DNA from: an uncultured Cardiobacterium sp.
Lineage (GTDB): Bacteria; Pseudomonadota; Gammaproteobacteria; Cardiobacteriales; Cardiobacteriaceae
Direction of reading: 5' to 3'
DNA: 16,788 nucleotides
NCBI RefSeq assembly: GCF_938028185.1
Contig: NZ_CALJAH010000364.1
Location: forward strand, 1-16,788
Each line of letters opens with the position of its first letter. The first letter of the stretch is position 1. A model generated the notes under the pieces. The model saw nothing but the letters and a program-made list of their open reading frames with translations. It made no database searches and was not told the origin of the DNA. Shown here piece by piece: positions 1 through 9,941 of the stretch. A program made the translations under genes and the position numbers.

Positions 1-101
1 CACGGGGGAGGGGGTAGTTTGGTGGGCGACCGCAGAGCGAAGCCCGCAACGGGGCGGGTTTGAATTGCAAACAGCCCCCAGGACAGCGCCGCTCCGGCTT
101 G
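1..101. repeat. GC-rich interspersed repeat downstream of gcvP
   Basis: This stretch has no gene. It starts with CACGGGGGAGGGGG, which resembles the right half of the palindrome at 16760-16780. Read on the minus strand it contains GCGGGCTTCGCTCTGCGG, close to GCGGGCTTCGCCCTGCAG in the element near 10213. AATTGCAAACAGCCC at 63-77 is identical to 12333-12347. I therefore read it as a copy of a short intergenic repeat family found at several places in this window. A CCCGC/GCGGG hairpin could form downstream of gcvP, but it lacks a T-tract, so I do not call a terminator here. Confidence 0.5.
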
Positions 102-2951
<2,850 letters not shown>

Positions 2952-2958
2952 GACAAAA

Positions 2959-2964
2959 TCCTCC
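2959..2964 (-). promoter_or_regulatory. Strong ribosome binding site deciding the gcvP start
   Basis: On the minus strand GGAGGA is followed by seven bases and then GTG at 2951-2949. This is near-ideal Shine-Dalgarno geometry. It lies inside the longer open frame that starts with GTG at 2966, which argues against that upstream start. Confidence 0.7.
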
Positions 2965-2966
2965 AC

Positions 2967-2998
2967 AAAAAAGCAAAAAGCGCCACTCGCGCGGCGCT
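2967..2998 (-). terminator. Intrinsic terminator or attenuator between gcvH and gcvP
   Basis: Read on the minus strand, AGCGCC (2998-2993), an eight-base loop and GGCGCT (2984-2979) form a six-pair GC-rich stem, followed by TTTTTGCTTTTTT. It sits 12 bases after the gcvH stop and directly before the gcvP ribosome binding site. It should stop or reduce readthrough from gcvH, so gcvP would be expressed at a lower level or from a promoter I did not identify. Confidence 0.75.
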
Positions 2999-3010
2999 AC
3001 AAAAGGAAAA

Positions 3011-3376
3011 TTATTTTTGGGCAAAAGCGCGATAGGCGGCCTCGTCCATCAAGCCATCCAGCTCCGCCACATCGGCGAGTTGCACCTTGTACACCCAGCC
3101 ATCGGATTCCGGCGCGGTATTCATCAAACTGGGCTCATCGACCAAAGCCTGATTCACTTCCACCACCTCGCCGGATACCGGACTTTTTACTTCGCCGGCG
3201 GCTTTTACCGATTCAATGACCGCGGCTTCATCGCCAACCGCGACTTGCCGCCCGACTTCCGGCAATTCCACAAAAACAATATCGCCCAAGGCATCCTGGG
3301 CAAAATCGGTAATGCCCACTGTGCCGACAGAACCTTCGACGCGAATCCACTCATGATCTTCAGTAAATTTCAACAT
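3011..3376 (-). CDS. gcvH: Glycine cleavage system H protein
   Basis: GcvH is the small lipoyl-carrying protein that shuttles the aminomethyl intermediate between the P, T and L proteins. The product is 121 residues, slightly shorter than the usual 125-130. It begins MLKFTEDHEWIRVEG, the family's N-terminus, and carries the lipoylation motif ESVKAAG with Lys58 as the predicted lipoyl site. The C-terminal half holds SDGWVYKVQLAD, also typical. The open frame extends 11 codons upstream, but GAGGTG followed by TTTT and ATG at 3376 gives a good ribosome binding site for the family-consistent start. gcvP follows on the same strand and adk is divergent. No room or structure for a glycine riboswitch is seen in the 116 bases upstream. 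Confidence 0.95.
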   Translation of the reverse strand: MLKFTEDHEWIRVEGSVGTVGITDFAQDALGDIVFVELPEVGRQVAVGDEAAVIESVKAAGEVKSPVSGEVVEVNQALVDEPSLMNTAPESDGWVYKVQLADVAELDGLMDEAAYRAFAQK

Positions 3377-3492
3377 AAAACACCTCATAAAAAAACAGAC
3401 TATGTGCAAAATGCCCCATTATTCTAACACAAGAAAAACACCCGGCCATGTGATAACCTACGCAACTTCACACACAAAACCAGGAAAAAACC

Positions 3493-4026
3493 ATGAACAT
3501 CATCCTGCTCGGCGCACCCGGCTCAGGCAAAGGCACCCAGGCAGCATTCCTCATTGAACAACACGGCCTCACCCACCTCTCCACCGGCGATATGCTGCGC
3601 GCCGAAATCGCCGCCGACAGCGAACTCGGTCGCCAGGCGAAAAGCATCATGGACAGCGGCGCGCTCGTCTCCGACGACATCGTCATTGCGATGATTGCCG
3701 CCCGCCTTGGCGACAATGGCGCGCTGTTCGACGGCTTCCCGCGCACCATCGCCCAGGCAGAAGCGCTGGACAAACTGCTCGCCGGGCGCGGCAGCCAGAT
3801 TGACTGCGTGATTGAGCTGCAAGTCGATAACGAAGAAATCGTCAAGCGGATGCTCGCCCGTGGCCGAAGCGACGACAATGAAGAAACCATCCGCAACCGC
3901 CTCAAAGTCTTTGAAGCGCAGACCAAGCCGCTGATTGCCTATTACCAAGCGCAAGGCAAATTGCGCAGCATTGACGGCAGCGGCGAGCTGGACGCCATCC
4001 GCGCACGGATTGAAGCAGCGCTTTGA
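3493..4026 (+). CDS. adk: Adenylate kinase, short (LID-less) form
   Basis: Adenylate kinase interconverts ATP plus AMP and two ADP in the cytoplasm. At 177 residues the protein is about 40 shorter than the E. coli type. The P-loop GAPGSGKGT is at residues 7-15, LSTGDMLR at 29-36 and the AMP-binding FDGFPRT at 79-85. Where long forms carry the inserted LID domain, this one goes straight from ARGRSDD (122-128) to EETIRNRL (130-137). The arginines at 123, 125, 134 and 136 match the catalytic arginines of the short class found in, for example, Mycobacterium and Xanthomonas. AGGA about eight bases before the ATG supports the start. The gene stands alone, divergent from gcvH, and ends in a clear terminator. 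Confidence 0.95.
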   Translation: MNIILLGAPGSGKGTQAAFLIEQHGLTHLSTGDMLRAEIAADSELGRQAKSIMDSGALVSDDIVIAMIAARLGDNGALFDGFPRTIAQAEALDKLLAGRGSQIDCVIELQVDNEEIVKRMLARGRSDDNEETIRNRLKVFEAQTKPLIAYYQAQGKLRSIDGSGELDAIRARIEAAL

Positions 4027-4044
4027 TAGCGGTCGCCTGTCATG

Positions 4045-4072
4045 AAAAATCCCGCCATTGCGCGGGATTTTT
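4045..4072. terminator. Bidirectional intrinsic terminator between adk and yhgN
   Basis: AATCCCGC (4048-4055), a six-base loop and GCGGGATT (4062-4069) form a perfect eight-pair stem. It is flanked by an A-run on the left and a T-run on the right that extend the stem and give U-tracts in both directions. It serves adk (+) and the convergent yhgN (-). Confidence 0.85.
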
Positions 4073-4077
4073 TGTGG

Positions 4078-4668
4078 TCAATGTGCGAGACGGGCGAAGG
4101 CATTAAGCAGCATCTGCACCGAGATACAGATCAGCACCATCCCCATCAGCCGCTCCATCGCTTTCAGGCCGCGATTGCCGAAGATGCGATAGAGGAAGGG
4201 CGAGGAGAGCAAAATGGCGGCGGTGGCACACCAGGCAATGAGCAACGCGGGCAGGGTGTGGTGCAGGATGTCGCCGCTGTGGGCGCGCAACATCAGCGTC
4301 GCCAACAGCGACGGCCCGGCAAGCAGCGGGATGGCGAGCGGGACCAGCAGCGGTTCGCCTTCGTCTTCGTCGCCGCCCATGATGGAGCCGCCGCGCAGCG
4401 GGAAAATCATGCGGATGGCGATGATGAGCAGCACCAGTCCGCCCGCGATGGCGACGGCTTCCGGGGTGATGCCGAGCGCACGCAGCATCGCGGGGCCGGC
4501 AAAGAGGAAGAGCAGCATGACCACGAGCGCAATCAGCAGTTCGCGCAGGATGATGCGGCTGCGGCGGTGTTCGGCGACGGGTTTCAGGACAACGAGGAAG
4601 ACCGGGACGTTGCCGAGCGGGTCCATGATGAAAAAGAGGGTGATGGCGGTCGCCCAGAGGGTTTCCAT
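4078..4668 (-). CDS. yhgN: MarC/YhgN-family integral membrane protein
   Basis: The 196-residue product is a polytopic inner-membrane protein with about six hydrophobic segments. It is clearly MarC family and closest to E. coli YhgN as I recall it: the N-terminal IMDPLGNVPVF, then RELLIALVVMLLFLFAG, IRMIFPL, VPLAIPLLAGPSLLATLML and ERLMGM all align. The family's function is not firmly known, and an earlier link of MarC to multiple antibiotic resistance was not upheld. The frame is open 20 residues upstream, but GGAG seven bases before the ATG at 4668 and the homologous N-terminus favour this start. It lies downstream of pit on the same strand but is separated from it by a terminator. Confidence 0.9.
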   Translation of the reverse strand: METLWATAITLFFIMDPLGNVPVFLVVLKPVAEHRRSRIILRELLIALVVMLLFLFAGPAMLRALGITPEAVAIAGGLVLLIIAIRMIFPLRGGSIMGGDEDEGEPLLVPLAIPLLAGPSLLATLMLRAHSGDILHHTLPALLIAWCATAAILLSSPFLYRIFGNRGLKAMERLMGMVLICISVQMLLNAFARLAH

Positions 4669-4691
4669 GGGTTTGCTCCGTTGTGAGAATG

Positions 4692-4713
4692 AAAAAGCCG
4701 CGACAGGCGGCTT
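4692..4713 (-). terminator. Intrinsic terminator downstream of the pit-type transporter
   Basis: Read on the minus strand, AAGCCGC (4713-4707), loop CTGTC and GCGGCTT (4701-4695) form a perfect seven-pair stem running into TTTTTC. It lies between the pit stop and the yhgN ribosome binding site, so it should end pit transcripts. Confidence 0.75.
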
Positions 4714-4758
4714 GACTGGGCGAGCCAACCGCCCCTGTATGTGGCAAGAAAAATTTTG

Positions 4759-6285
4759 CTAAAACACCGCGTTAAACAGCACGAACGCCAGCGCGGCACA
4801 CAGCCCGGCGGCGGGGACAGTAATCAGCCAGGCGAGCGCAATCGGCTTCATCAGCCGCCAGTTGGCGTTGCGGTTCACCAGGCCGATGCCGAGAATCGCG
4901 CCGACGAGGATATGCGTGCTGGAAACAGGCAGACCGAGCGAAGAGGCGAGCATGACGACGATGGCGGCGGCCAGCTCGGCGGTGAATCCCGCTGCCGGGC
5001 TCATCTCGGCGAGATGGGTGCCGACGGTGGCAATCACTTCGCGGCCAATGAACCACAGCCCCGCTACCAGCGCGACGCCGAAGGTTACCATGGCGACGGT
5101 CGGCACCGGGATGGCACCGTCGCCGATGGCTTGATTCTTCAGCACGTCAATGATGGCGGCAAACGGGCCGATGGCGTTGGCGATGTCGTTCGAGCCGTGG
5201 CTGAAGGCAAAGCCGGAGGCAGTCACCACCTGCATCCAGCTAAAAAGGATATAAGTGGCACGATTGACCTCGCCGCTGCGGAAACGGCGGGCATAGCGGC
5301 GCACCACATACCAGACGGCGACACTGACGACGATGATGATAAGGCCGTATTGCGTGTCGGAAAGGCCAAGATTCAGATTCTTCAGCCCTTTGAACAGCAG
5401 CATTGAAGTAATCATCAGCGCGCCGAACATCGCAATCAGCGGAATCCACACCCGCAGCGCGCGTCGCGCCAGCACCTTTTCCGCCTCCGTGCCGGGGGCG
5501 TGCGCGCCGTCGTCCTCGCGCAGCATCATCATCGAATGAATCTGGCTGATGCGTTTGGTCATCGGCTGGTGGACGCGGGTGCGCAGACTTTTGACGCGGC
5601 GGGAATATGTGGCGTGGTCGGCGACGGTACCGTGCATCAGCACGTGTTTCTTGATTTGCCCATAGACAATCCACGCCATGATGCCGCCAAGCACCGGCGA
5701 AATCACCCACGACATACCAATCTGGCCGATTTTGTGCCAGTACACCAGCGAAAAGGCGGCGTTGCTGTGCTGGCTGATACCAAGCGCGACAGACGCGCCG
5801 ACGATGCCGCCGATGATGGAATGAGTGGTGGAGACGGGCAGCCCCTTGTACGAGGCGAACAGCAGCCACAAGGCGGCGGCGATGAGCGCGCTCATCATCA
5901 CGAAAACGAACTGCATCGGCTGGATGTCAATCGCCGACAAATCAACGATGCCCTTGCTGATGGTATCCGTCACCTCCTTGCCCGCAATCAGCGCGCCGCT
6001 GACCTCGAACAGGGCGGCGACAATCAGCGCCTGGGTAATGGAAAGCGTGCCGGCGCCGACGGAGGTGCCAAAAGAATTGGCGACGTCATTGCCGCCGATA
6101 TTGAAGGCCATGAACAGGCCAAAAGCGCAGGCGAGGATGAAGACAAAAGGGTGATTGAAACCGGTATAACCCAGTCCCCACCACACAAACCAAGCTACCG
6201 TCGCCATAAAGACGGTAACCAAAAACAGGCTCATACCGGACTTGCCACCCTTCGCGGCAATCTCGGTCGTTGTCGGTTTTTGCAT
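4759..6285 (-). CDS. pit: Inorganic phosphate transporter, PiT family
   Basis: PiT proteins are low-affinity, proton-coupled importers of metal-phosphate in the inner membrane. The 508-residue product has the two inverted PHO4 half-repeats: GGNDVANSFGTSVGAG at 64-79 with VSTTHSIIGG at 151-160, and SHGSNDIANAIGP at 362-374 with VSSTHILVG at 454-462. A hydrophilic loop at roughly 211-278 links the halves, and membrane segments cover most of the rest. The open frame continues far upstream, but that part is low-complexity and overlaps the divergent gene. ATG at 6285 has a weak GGA seven bases before it and gives a family-like N-terminus. No phoU or pho regulator is adjacent. PitA and PitB cannot be told apart here. 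Confidence 0.92.
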   Translation of the reverse strand: MQKPTTTEIAAKGGKSGMSLFLVTVFMATVAWFVWWGLGYTGFNHPFVFILACAFGLFMAFNIGGNDVANSFGTSVGAGTLSITQALIVAALFEVSGALIAGKEVTDTISKGIVDLSAIDIQPMQFVFVMMSALIAAALWLLFASYKGLPVSTTHSIIGGIVGASVALGISQHSNAAFSLVYWHKIGQIGMSWVISPVLGGIMAWIVYGQIKKHVLMHGTVADHATYSRRVKSLRTRVHQPMTKRISQIHSMMMLREDDGAHAPGTEAEKVLARRALRVWIPLIAMFGALMITSMLLFKGLKNLNLGLSDTQYGLIIIVVSVAVWYVVRRYARRFRSGEVNRATYILFSWMQVVTASGFAFSHGSNDIANAIGPFAAIIDVLKNQAIGDGAIPVPTVAMVTFGVALVAGLWFIGREVIATVGTHLAEMSPAAGFTAELAAAIVVMLASSLGLPVSSTHILVGAILGIGLVNRNANWRLMKPIALAWLITVPAAGLCAALAFVLFNAVF

Positions 6286-6450
6286 AAAAAAATCCAAAAT
6301 TGCGGGACGCCTGCGACAACCATAAAAAAATGAACAAATCGCAAACGGGCGCAATTTTAGAACATTTGCCGAAGGCGCAAAAGGGAAAAACGGCACCCGC
6401 GCCAGCCATATAAAAAACCACGGAAAAGCGCCATCGCGCCCGCATCGCCA

Positions 6451-6478
6451 TTGCCAAAAAAACAGAAAAAACGATAAT
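6451..6478 (+). promoter_or_regulatory. Sigma-70-like promoter for the DHA2 exporter
   Basis: TTGCCA (6451-6456) and GATAAT (6473-6478) are separated by 16 bases, each matching five of six consensus positions. The spacer is almost all A, with runs of seven and six. Transcription would begin near 6485, only about 20 bases before the ATG at 6506, and no clear Shine-Dalgarno sequence lies in that leader. Confidence 0.6.
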
Positions 6479-6505
6479 GACCGTCCGCTTTTGCCAGACC
6501 CATAC

Positions 6506-7891
6506 ATGAACACCACCGCCCCGCCCTCGCGCTGGCTGCCGCTGTTGATGGCCATCTCCATCTTCATGCAGATGCTGGATGCGACCATCTTGAACACCGC
6601 CCTGCCCGCCATCGCCGCCGACCTGCACGTCTCGCCGCTCAATATGCAGTCTGCCGTCATCTCCTACGCCCTCACCGTCGCCCTGCTCATCCCCGCCAGC
6701 GGTTACCTCGCCGACCGCTTCGGCACGCGCAAAACCTTCATCGTCGCGCTCGTCATCTTCATGCTCGGCTCGCTCCTCTGCGCGCTCGCCACCAGCCTGC
6801 CAATGCTCGTCGGCGCGCGCATCATTCAGGGCATGGGCGGCGCCATCATCATGCCGGTGCCGCGCCTGGCGCTGCTGAAAGTCTATGAAAAAAACCGGCT
6901 CATCAACGCCATCAATTACGCCATCATGTCCGCGCTCATCGGCCCCATCCTCGGCCCGCTGGTCGGCGGCTATCTCGTCCAGTACGCGAGCTGGCACTGG
7001 ATTTTCCTCATCAATATCCCCTTCGGCATCATCGGCATCCTCTGCGCCATTCCCATCATGCCGGACGTCTATGGCGACACCCGCTTTGACGCCAGCGGCT
7101 TCGTGCTGATTGCCATCACCGCCACCGGGCTGACCCTCGCCCTGGAAATCGCCCCGCACGGCGGCGCCAACCTGCCGTGGGCGCTCTTGCTCGCGGTATT
7201 GTCGCTTGCCAGCGCCTTCGCCTACCTGCGCCACGCGCGGCGCAGCGACCACCCGCTCTTTCCGGTAAGCCTCATTCTGGTGCGCACCTTCCGCATCGGT
7301 CTCGCGGGCAACCTCGTCAGCCGTCTCGGCATCGGCGCCATGCCCTTCCTCATGCCGCTGCTGTATCAGGTCGCCCTCGGCTACAGCGCCAGCCTCTCCG
7401 GCTGGCTGATGACCCCGACCGTGGTCGGCGCCATCGTCGCCAAGCCTTTCGTCAAGCCGGTCATCGCCCGCTACGGCTACCGCCGCACCATCCTTGCCAA
7501 CACCTGCCTGCTCGGCCTGCTGATGGCGGCAGTCGCCATCCCGCCGCAGCACACGCCCGTCTGGGTGTGGGTGGCGCTGCTTTTCGTCACCGGCCTCGGC
7601 AACTCGCTGCAATTTACCGCGATGAACACGCTCTCCATCGCCGACCTGCGCCCCGACCAAAACAGCAGTGGCAACAGCCTGCTTTCGGTCAACCAGCAAC
7701 TCTCCACCAGCTTCGGCATCGCCATCGGCGCGCTGCTGCTGAAAATATTCAGCCTGGACGGCATCAGCCACGGCGACCTGCACACCGCCTTCCGCTACAC
7801 CTTCATCGCCGTCGGCGGCATCACCTTCGCCTCCGCGCTCATTTTCTCCCGCCTGCACGACAGCGACGGCGCAGCGCTGCTGGAACGTTGA
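6506..7891 (+). CDS. DHA2-family MFS efflux transporter, MdtD-like
   Basis: This is a 461-residue major facilitator of the DHA2 (EmrB/QacA) group, probably a proton-driven exporter of drugs or metabolites in the inner membrane. The first helix carries MLDATILNTALPAIA (23-37), the DHA2 signature. GYLADRFGTRK (67-77) is the MFS motif A loop between helices 2 and 3. GPILGPLVGGYL (146-157) is motif C of antiporters, and SWHWIFLINIP (162-172) is also typical. The sequence resembles E. coli MdtD, including the C-terminal MNTLSIADLRPDQNSSGNSL region, but the substrate is unknown. An in-frame TTG lies five codons upstream, and I prefer the ATG. No partner membrane-fusion gene is adjacent. The next gene starts 12 bases after the stop. 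Confidence 0.88.
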   Translation: MNTTAPPSRWLPLLMAISIFMQMLDATILNTALPAIAADLHVSPLNMQSAVISYALTVALLIPASGYLADRFGTRKTFIVALVIFMLGSLLCALATSLPMLVGARIIQGMGGAIIMPVPRLALLKVYEKNRLINAINYAIMSALIGPILGPLVGGYLVQYASWHWIFLINIPFGIIGILCAIPIMPDVYGDTRFDASGFVLIAITATGLTLALEIAPHGGANLPWALLLAVLSLASAFAYLRHARRSDHPLFPVSLILVRTFRIGLAGNLVSRLGIGAMPFLMPLLYQVALGYSASLSGWLMTPTVVGAIVAKPFVKPVIARYGYRRTILANTCLLGLLMAAVAIPPQHTPVWVWVALLFVTGLGNSLQFTAMNTLSIADLRPDQNSSGNSLLSVNQQLSTSFGIAIGALLLKIFSLDGISHGDLHTAFRYTFIAVGGITFASALIFSRLHDSDGAALLER

Positions 7892-7903
7892 CCGGAAAAA
7901 ACC

Positions 7904-8812
7904 ATGAAAAAAGCACGCCCCCACTACCTCGCCGCAGGCGCATTGCTCCTCGCAACCGCTGCCATCGTTATCGCTTACGGACAGATGAAAGCACGCACCA
8001 CGGCGGAAACGCCCGCACCGCCACCGCCCACGATGGAAGACGTGGCGGCGCTTTCCCGTGTCATGCACGGCGCAGCCAGCCAGCAGCCCGCCGACACGCC
8101 GCTGGACGCCTACGGCAATCCCTACATCATTGGCGACCTGGGCGGTTACCCGGTCAATCTGCCGTCTTCGGTGGTCAGCCTGCTTGAGTACGACGATTCC
8201 CCCGGTTGGGACAGGGAAAAACTGCGCAACTACCAGCCGCCAGTGCGCAACTACCAATCCATCATTGATTCCTTCGGTTTCAGCTTGCGCTACCGCGACC
8301 ATACCCTGCTGGACAGCCGCAAAAACCAGGCGGAATACGAGCAGGAAAGCGACCTGTTGCCCAATCCCTGGATAGACGTCGGCATCACGAGTGGCACGCG
8401 CTACCACCAAGACGAGCACGTTTGGGATCGCCTTATCGCCAGCGATTTGGAGAACAGCTATCCCTCCGGCCCGCCGGTCTATCAGCACGATGGCAATGAA
8501 ATCGCATTCGGGCTGGAGCGCTATATCATCCCCGGCATCAACCCTGCCAATAACCTGCCCTGGCGCGAGAATCACAGTGCGGATGACGTGTTCGTCCACC
8601 GCGATGCGGCGGGACACGTCAATGCCTATATCCGCTGCTCCAACAACGCCGTGCCGCACCCGCCGTGCAGCCACTATTTCAGCGTCAGCGGCGACATGAA
8701 AGTAGATGCCAGTTTGCTCTATGACCGCCAGCTGTTGCCGGACTGGCAGAAGATTCAGCAGGCCGCCGATAGCGCCATTCATGGTTTTGTCGTCACGACG
8801 GCCAGCCGCTGA
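7904..8812 (+). CDS. Membrane-anchored protein of unknown function
   Basis: I do not recognise this 302-residue protein. It begins MKKARPHY followed by a hydrophobic helix at about residues 9-26 with no lipobox cysteine. That predicts a signal anchor with the rest in the periplasm. A short proline-rich linker (37-42, APPPPT region) leads into a folded-looking domain with GDLGGYPVNLP (77-87), YDDSPGWDREK (96-106) and DSFGFSLRY (122-130). Cys245 and Cys255 in the C-terminal part could form a disulfide. It lies 12 bases after the DHA2 exporter and before a terminator, so the two are probably co-transcribed. That does not establish a shared role. Confidence 0.8.
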   Translation: MKKARPHYLAAGALLLATAAIVIAYGQMKARTTAETPAPPPPTMEDVAALSRVMHGAASQQPADTPLDAYGNPYIIGDLGGYPVNLPSSVVSLLEYDDSPGWDREKLRNYQPPVRNYQSIIDSFGFSLRYRDHTLLDSRKNQAEYEQESDLLPNPWIDVGITSGTRYHQDEHVWDRLIASDLENSYPSGPPVYQHDGNEIAFGLERYIIPGINPANNLPWRENHSADDVFVHRDAAGHVNAYIRCSNNAVPHPPCSHYFSVSGDMKVDASLLYDRQLLPDWQKIQQAADSAIHGFVVTTASR

Positions 8813-8877
8813 AATACAAGTTGCGGTTTTATCGCCCCTGCCTGCCATCCCGCAAGACAGCGGCATCTGTCGCCCAC

Positions 8878-8907
8878 AAAAAACCCCGCCGCAGCGGGGT
8901 TCTTTCT
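8878..8907. terminator. Bidirectional intrinsic terminator between the 7904 gene and bfrB
   Basis: AACCCCGC (8882-8889), loop CGCA and GCGGGGTT (8894-8901) form a perfect eight-pair stem. TCTTTCTT follows on the plus strand. On the minus strand the upstream A-run supplies a U-tract. It serves the exporter operon on the plus strand and bfrAB on the minus strand. Confidence 0.85.
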
Positions 8908-8921
8908 TGCAGGTGTTACGT

Positions 8922-9404
8922 TTAATGACTATCGCTACTGCCGACTGCCTGTTGCAGGTAGTTCGGCGTGCCAAGCGATGCCATCAGGTCTTGCTGCGTT
9001 TCCAGCCAGTCAATGTATTCCTCGACATCGTCGAGCAATTCCTCCACCAAGGTACGCGAAACGAAATCGCGCTGCTCGCCCAGCAGTTTGACGGCGGCGA
9101 CCAAATCGGCGTGTTGCGCCTCTGCTGCCTGCAAGTCGCAGGCAATGGCTTCCGCGACCGTCTCGCCAATCAGCAGTTTGCCGAGGTCTTGCAGATTGGG
9201 CAGCCCTTCCAGCAGGAAAATACGGGCAATCAGCTTGTCCGCGTTTTTCATCGCGCGGATGGACTGCTTGTAGATGGTGTGGCCGAGGTCATCATAGCCC
9301 CAGTTGTTCAGCATCCGCGCGTGGAGGAAATACTGGTTGATGACGGTCAGCTCGTGCCGCAGCAGCCGGTTGAGGCTGGCGAGCACTTCCGGGGTAATTT
9401 GCAT
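8922..9404 (-). CDS. bfrB: Bacterioferritin, haem-binding subunit lacking the ferroxidase centre
   Basis: Bacterioferritins assemble into 24-subunit shells that store iron, with haem bound between subunit pairs. This 160-residue protein aligns with E. coli Bfr throughout, for example NQYFLHARM at 23-31 and EGLPNLQDLGKL at 66-77. It keeps the haem ligand Met52 (RAMKNAD). Of the six ferroxidase ligands only Glu18 survives. The others read Ala51, Asn54, Ala94, Val127 and Tyr130 in place of Glu, His, Glu, Glu and His. I infer that it is a haem subunit that must co-assemble with the active subunit encoded immediately upstream. AAGGGGG precedes the ATG, nine bases after the bfrA stop. The bfrB symbol follows the Neisseria convention and is approximate. 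Confidence 0.9.
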   Translation of the reverse strand: MQITPEVLASLNRLLRHELTVINQYFLHARMLNNWGYDDLGHTIYKQSIRAMKNADKLIARIFLLEGLPNLQDLGKLLIGETVAEAIACDLQAAEAQHADLVAAVKLLGEQRDFVSRTLVEELLDDVEEYIDWLETQQDLMASLGTPNYLQQAVGSSDSH

Positions 9405-9413
9405 GGCGCCCCC

Positions 9414-9878
9414 TTAGAGCTGGCTTTGCAGGTAGTTGGCAAGCCCCATGTCTTCAATTTGGCGCAGTTGCTGTTCGAGCCAGTGCGCGTGGTCTTCCTC
9501 GGTGTCTTTCAGTTGGTCAATCAGCATATTGCGGGTGACGTAGTCCTGGTGCTTTTCGCAGAGGGCGATGCCTTTTTTCAGGGCGTCGCGCACCTTGTAT
9601 TCCAGTTGCAGATCGTTTTCGATCATGGATTTCACGTCCGTGCCGATGTGCAGCGCTTCCGGCACCATGTTCGGCGTGCCTTCCAGCATGAGCACGCGCT
9701 TGATCATCAGCGTGGCGTGCTCGGTTTCGTGCTGCATTTCGTGGTGGTTGGCCTCAAAGAGCTTGGTGTAGCCCCACTCGTCGTACATCCGCGCGTGGAT
9801 GAAATACTGGTCGCGCGCGGCGAGTTCGCCAGCGGTGAGTTCGTTCAGATAAGCGATAACTTCGGCATTGCCTTTCAT
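9414..9878 (-). CDS. bfrA: Bacterioferritin, ferroxidase-active subunit lacking the haem methionine
   Basis: This 154-residue bacterioferritin is the first gene of a two-gene operon. It has all the ferroxidase di-iron ligands: Glu18, Glu51, His54, Glu93 (Glu94 in E. coli numbering), Glu127 and His130. It oxidises and loads Fe(II) into the shell. The haem-ligand position is Thr52 instead of Met (HETEHA), so it should not provide a haem ligand. It therefore complements the downstream subunit, as in neisserial BfrA/BfrB and other known heteropolymeric bacterioferritins. CGGAGA six bases before the ATG and a promoter at 9941-9913 support the start. I saw no convincing Fur box. Confidence 0.93.
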   Translation of the reverse strand: MKGNAEVIAYLNELTAGELAARDQYFIHARMYDEWGYTKLFEANHHEMQHETEHATLMIKRVLMLEGTPNMVPEALHIGTDVKSMIENDLQLEYKVRDALKKGIALCEKHQDYVTRNMLIDQLKDTEEDHAHWLEQQLRQIEDMGLANYLQSQL

Positions 9879-9912
9879 GGATTTTCTCCGGTTGAATTGA
9901 TAAGGGGCGGCG

Positions 9913-9941
9913 AGTATCGCGGCGGTTTATAGCGGCGTCAA
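9913..9941 (-). promoter_or_regulatory. Sigma-70-like promoter for bfrAB
   Basis: On the minus strand TTGACG (9941-9936) is followed by a 17-base spacer and GATACT (9918-9913), matching five of six and four of six consensus positions with ideal spacing. It lies 35 bases upstream of the bfrA start. Confidence 0.6.

Noticed and set aside
2952..2966. Upstream GTG start for gcvP
   Set aside because: The GGAGGA Shine-Dalgarno lies inside this extension and is correctly spaced for the GTG at 2951.
3377..3492. Glycine riboswitch upstream of gcvH
   Set aside because: The interval to the divergent adk is too short for a tandem glycine aptamer, and no matching conserved core was seen.
6286..6660. 125-codon N-terminal extension of the phosphate transporter
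   Set aside because: The extension overlaps the divergent exporter's promoter and start, is low-complexity, and PiT homology begins after the ATG at 6285.
6086..8974. 962-codon open frame on the minus strand antisense to the DHA2 exporter and its neighbour
   Set aside because: It runs opposite two well-supported genes, has low-complexity Gly/Ala/Glu/Asp/Arg composition, and its right-hand part covers the shared terminator and bfrB. It reflects the strong third-position C/G bias of the real genes.
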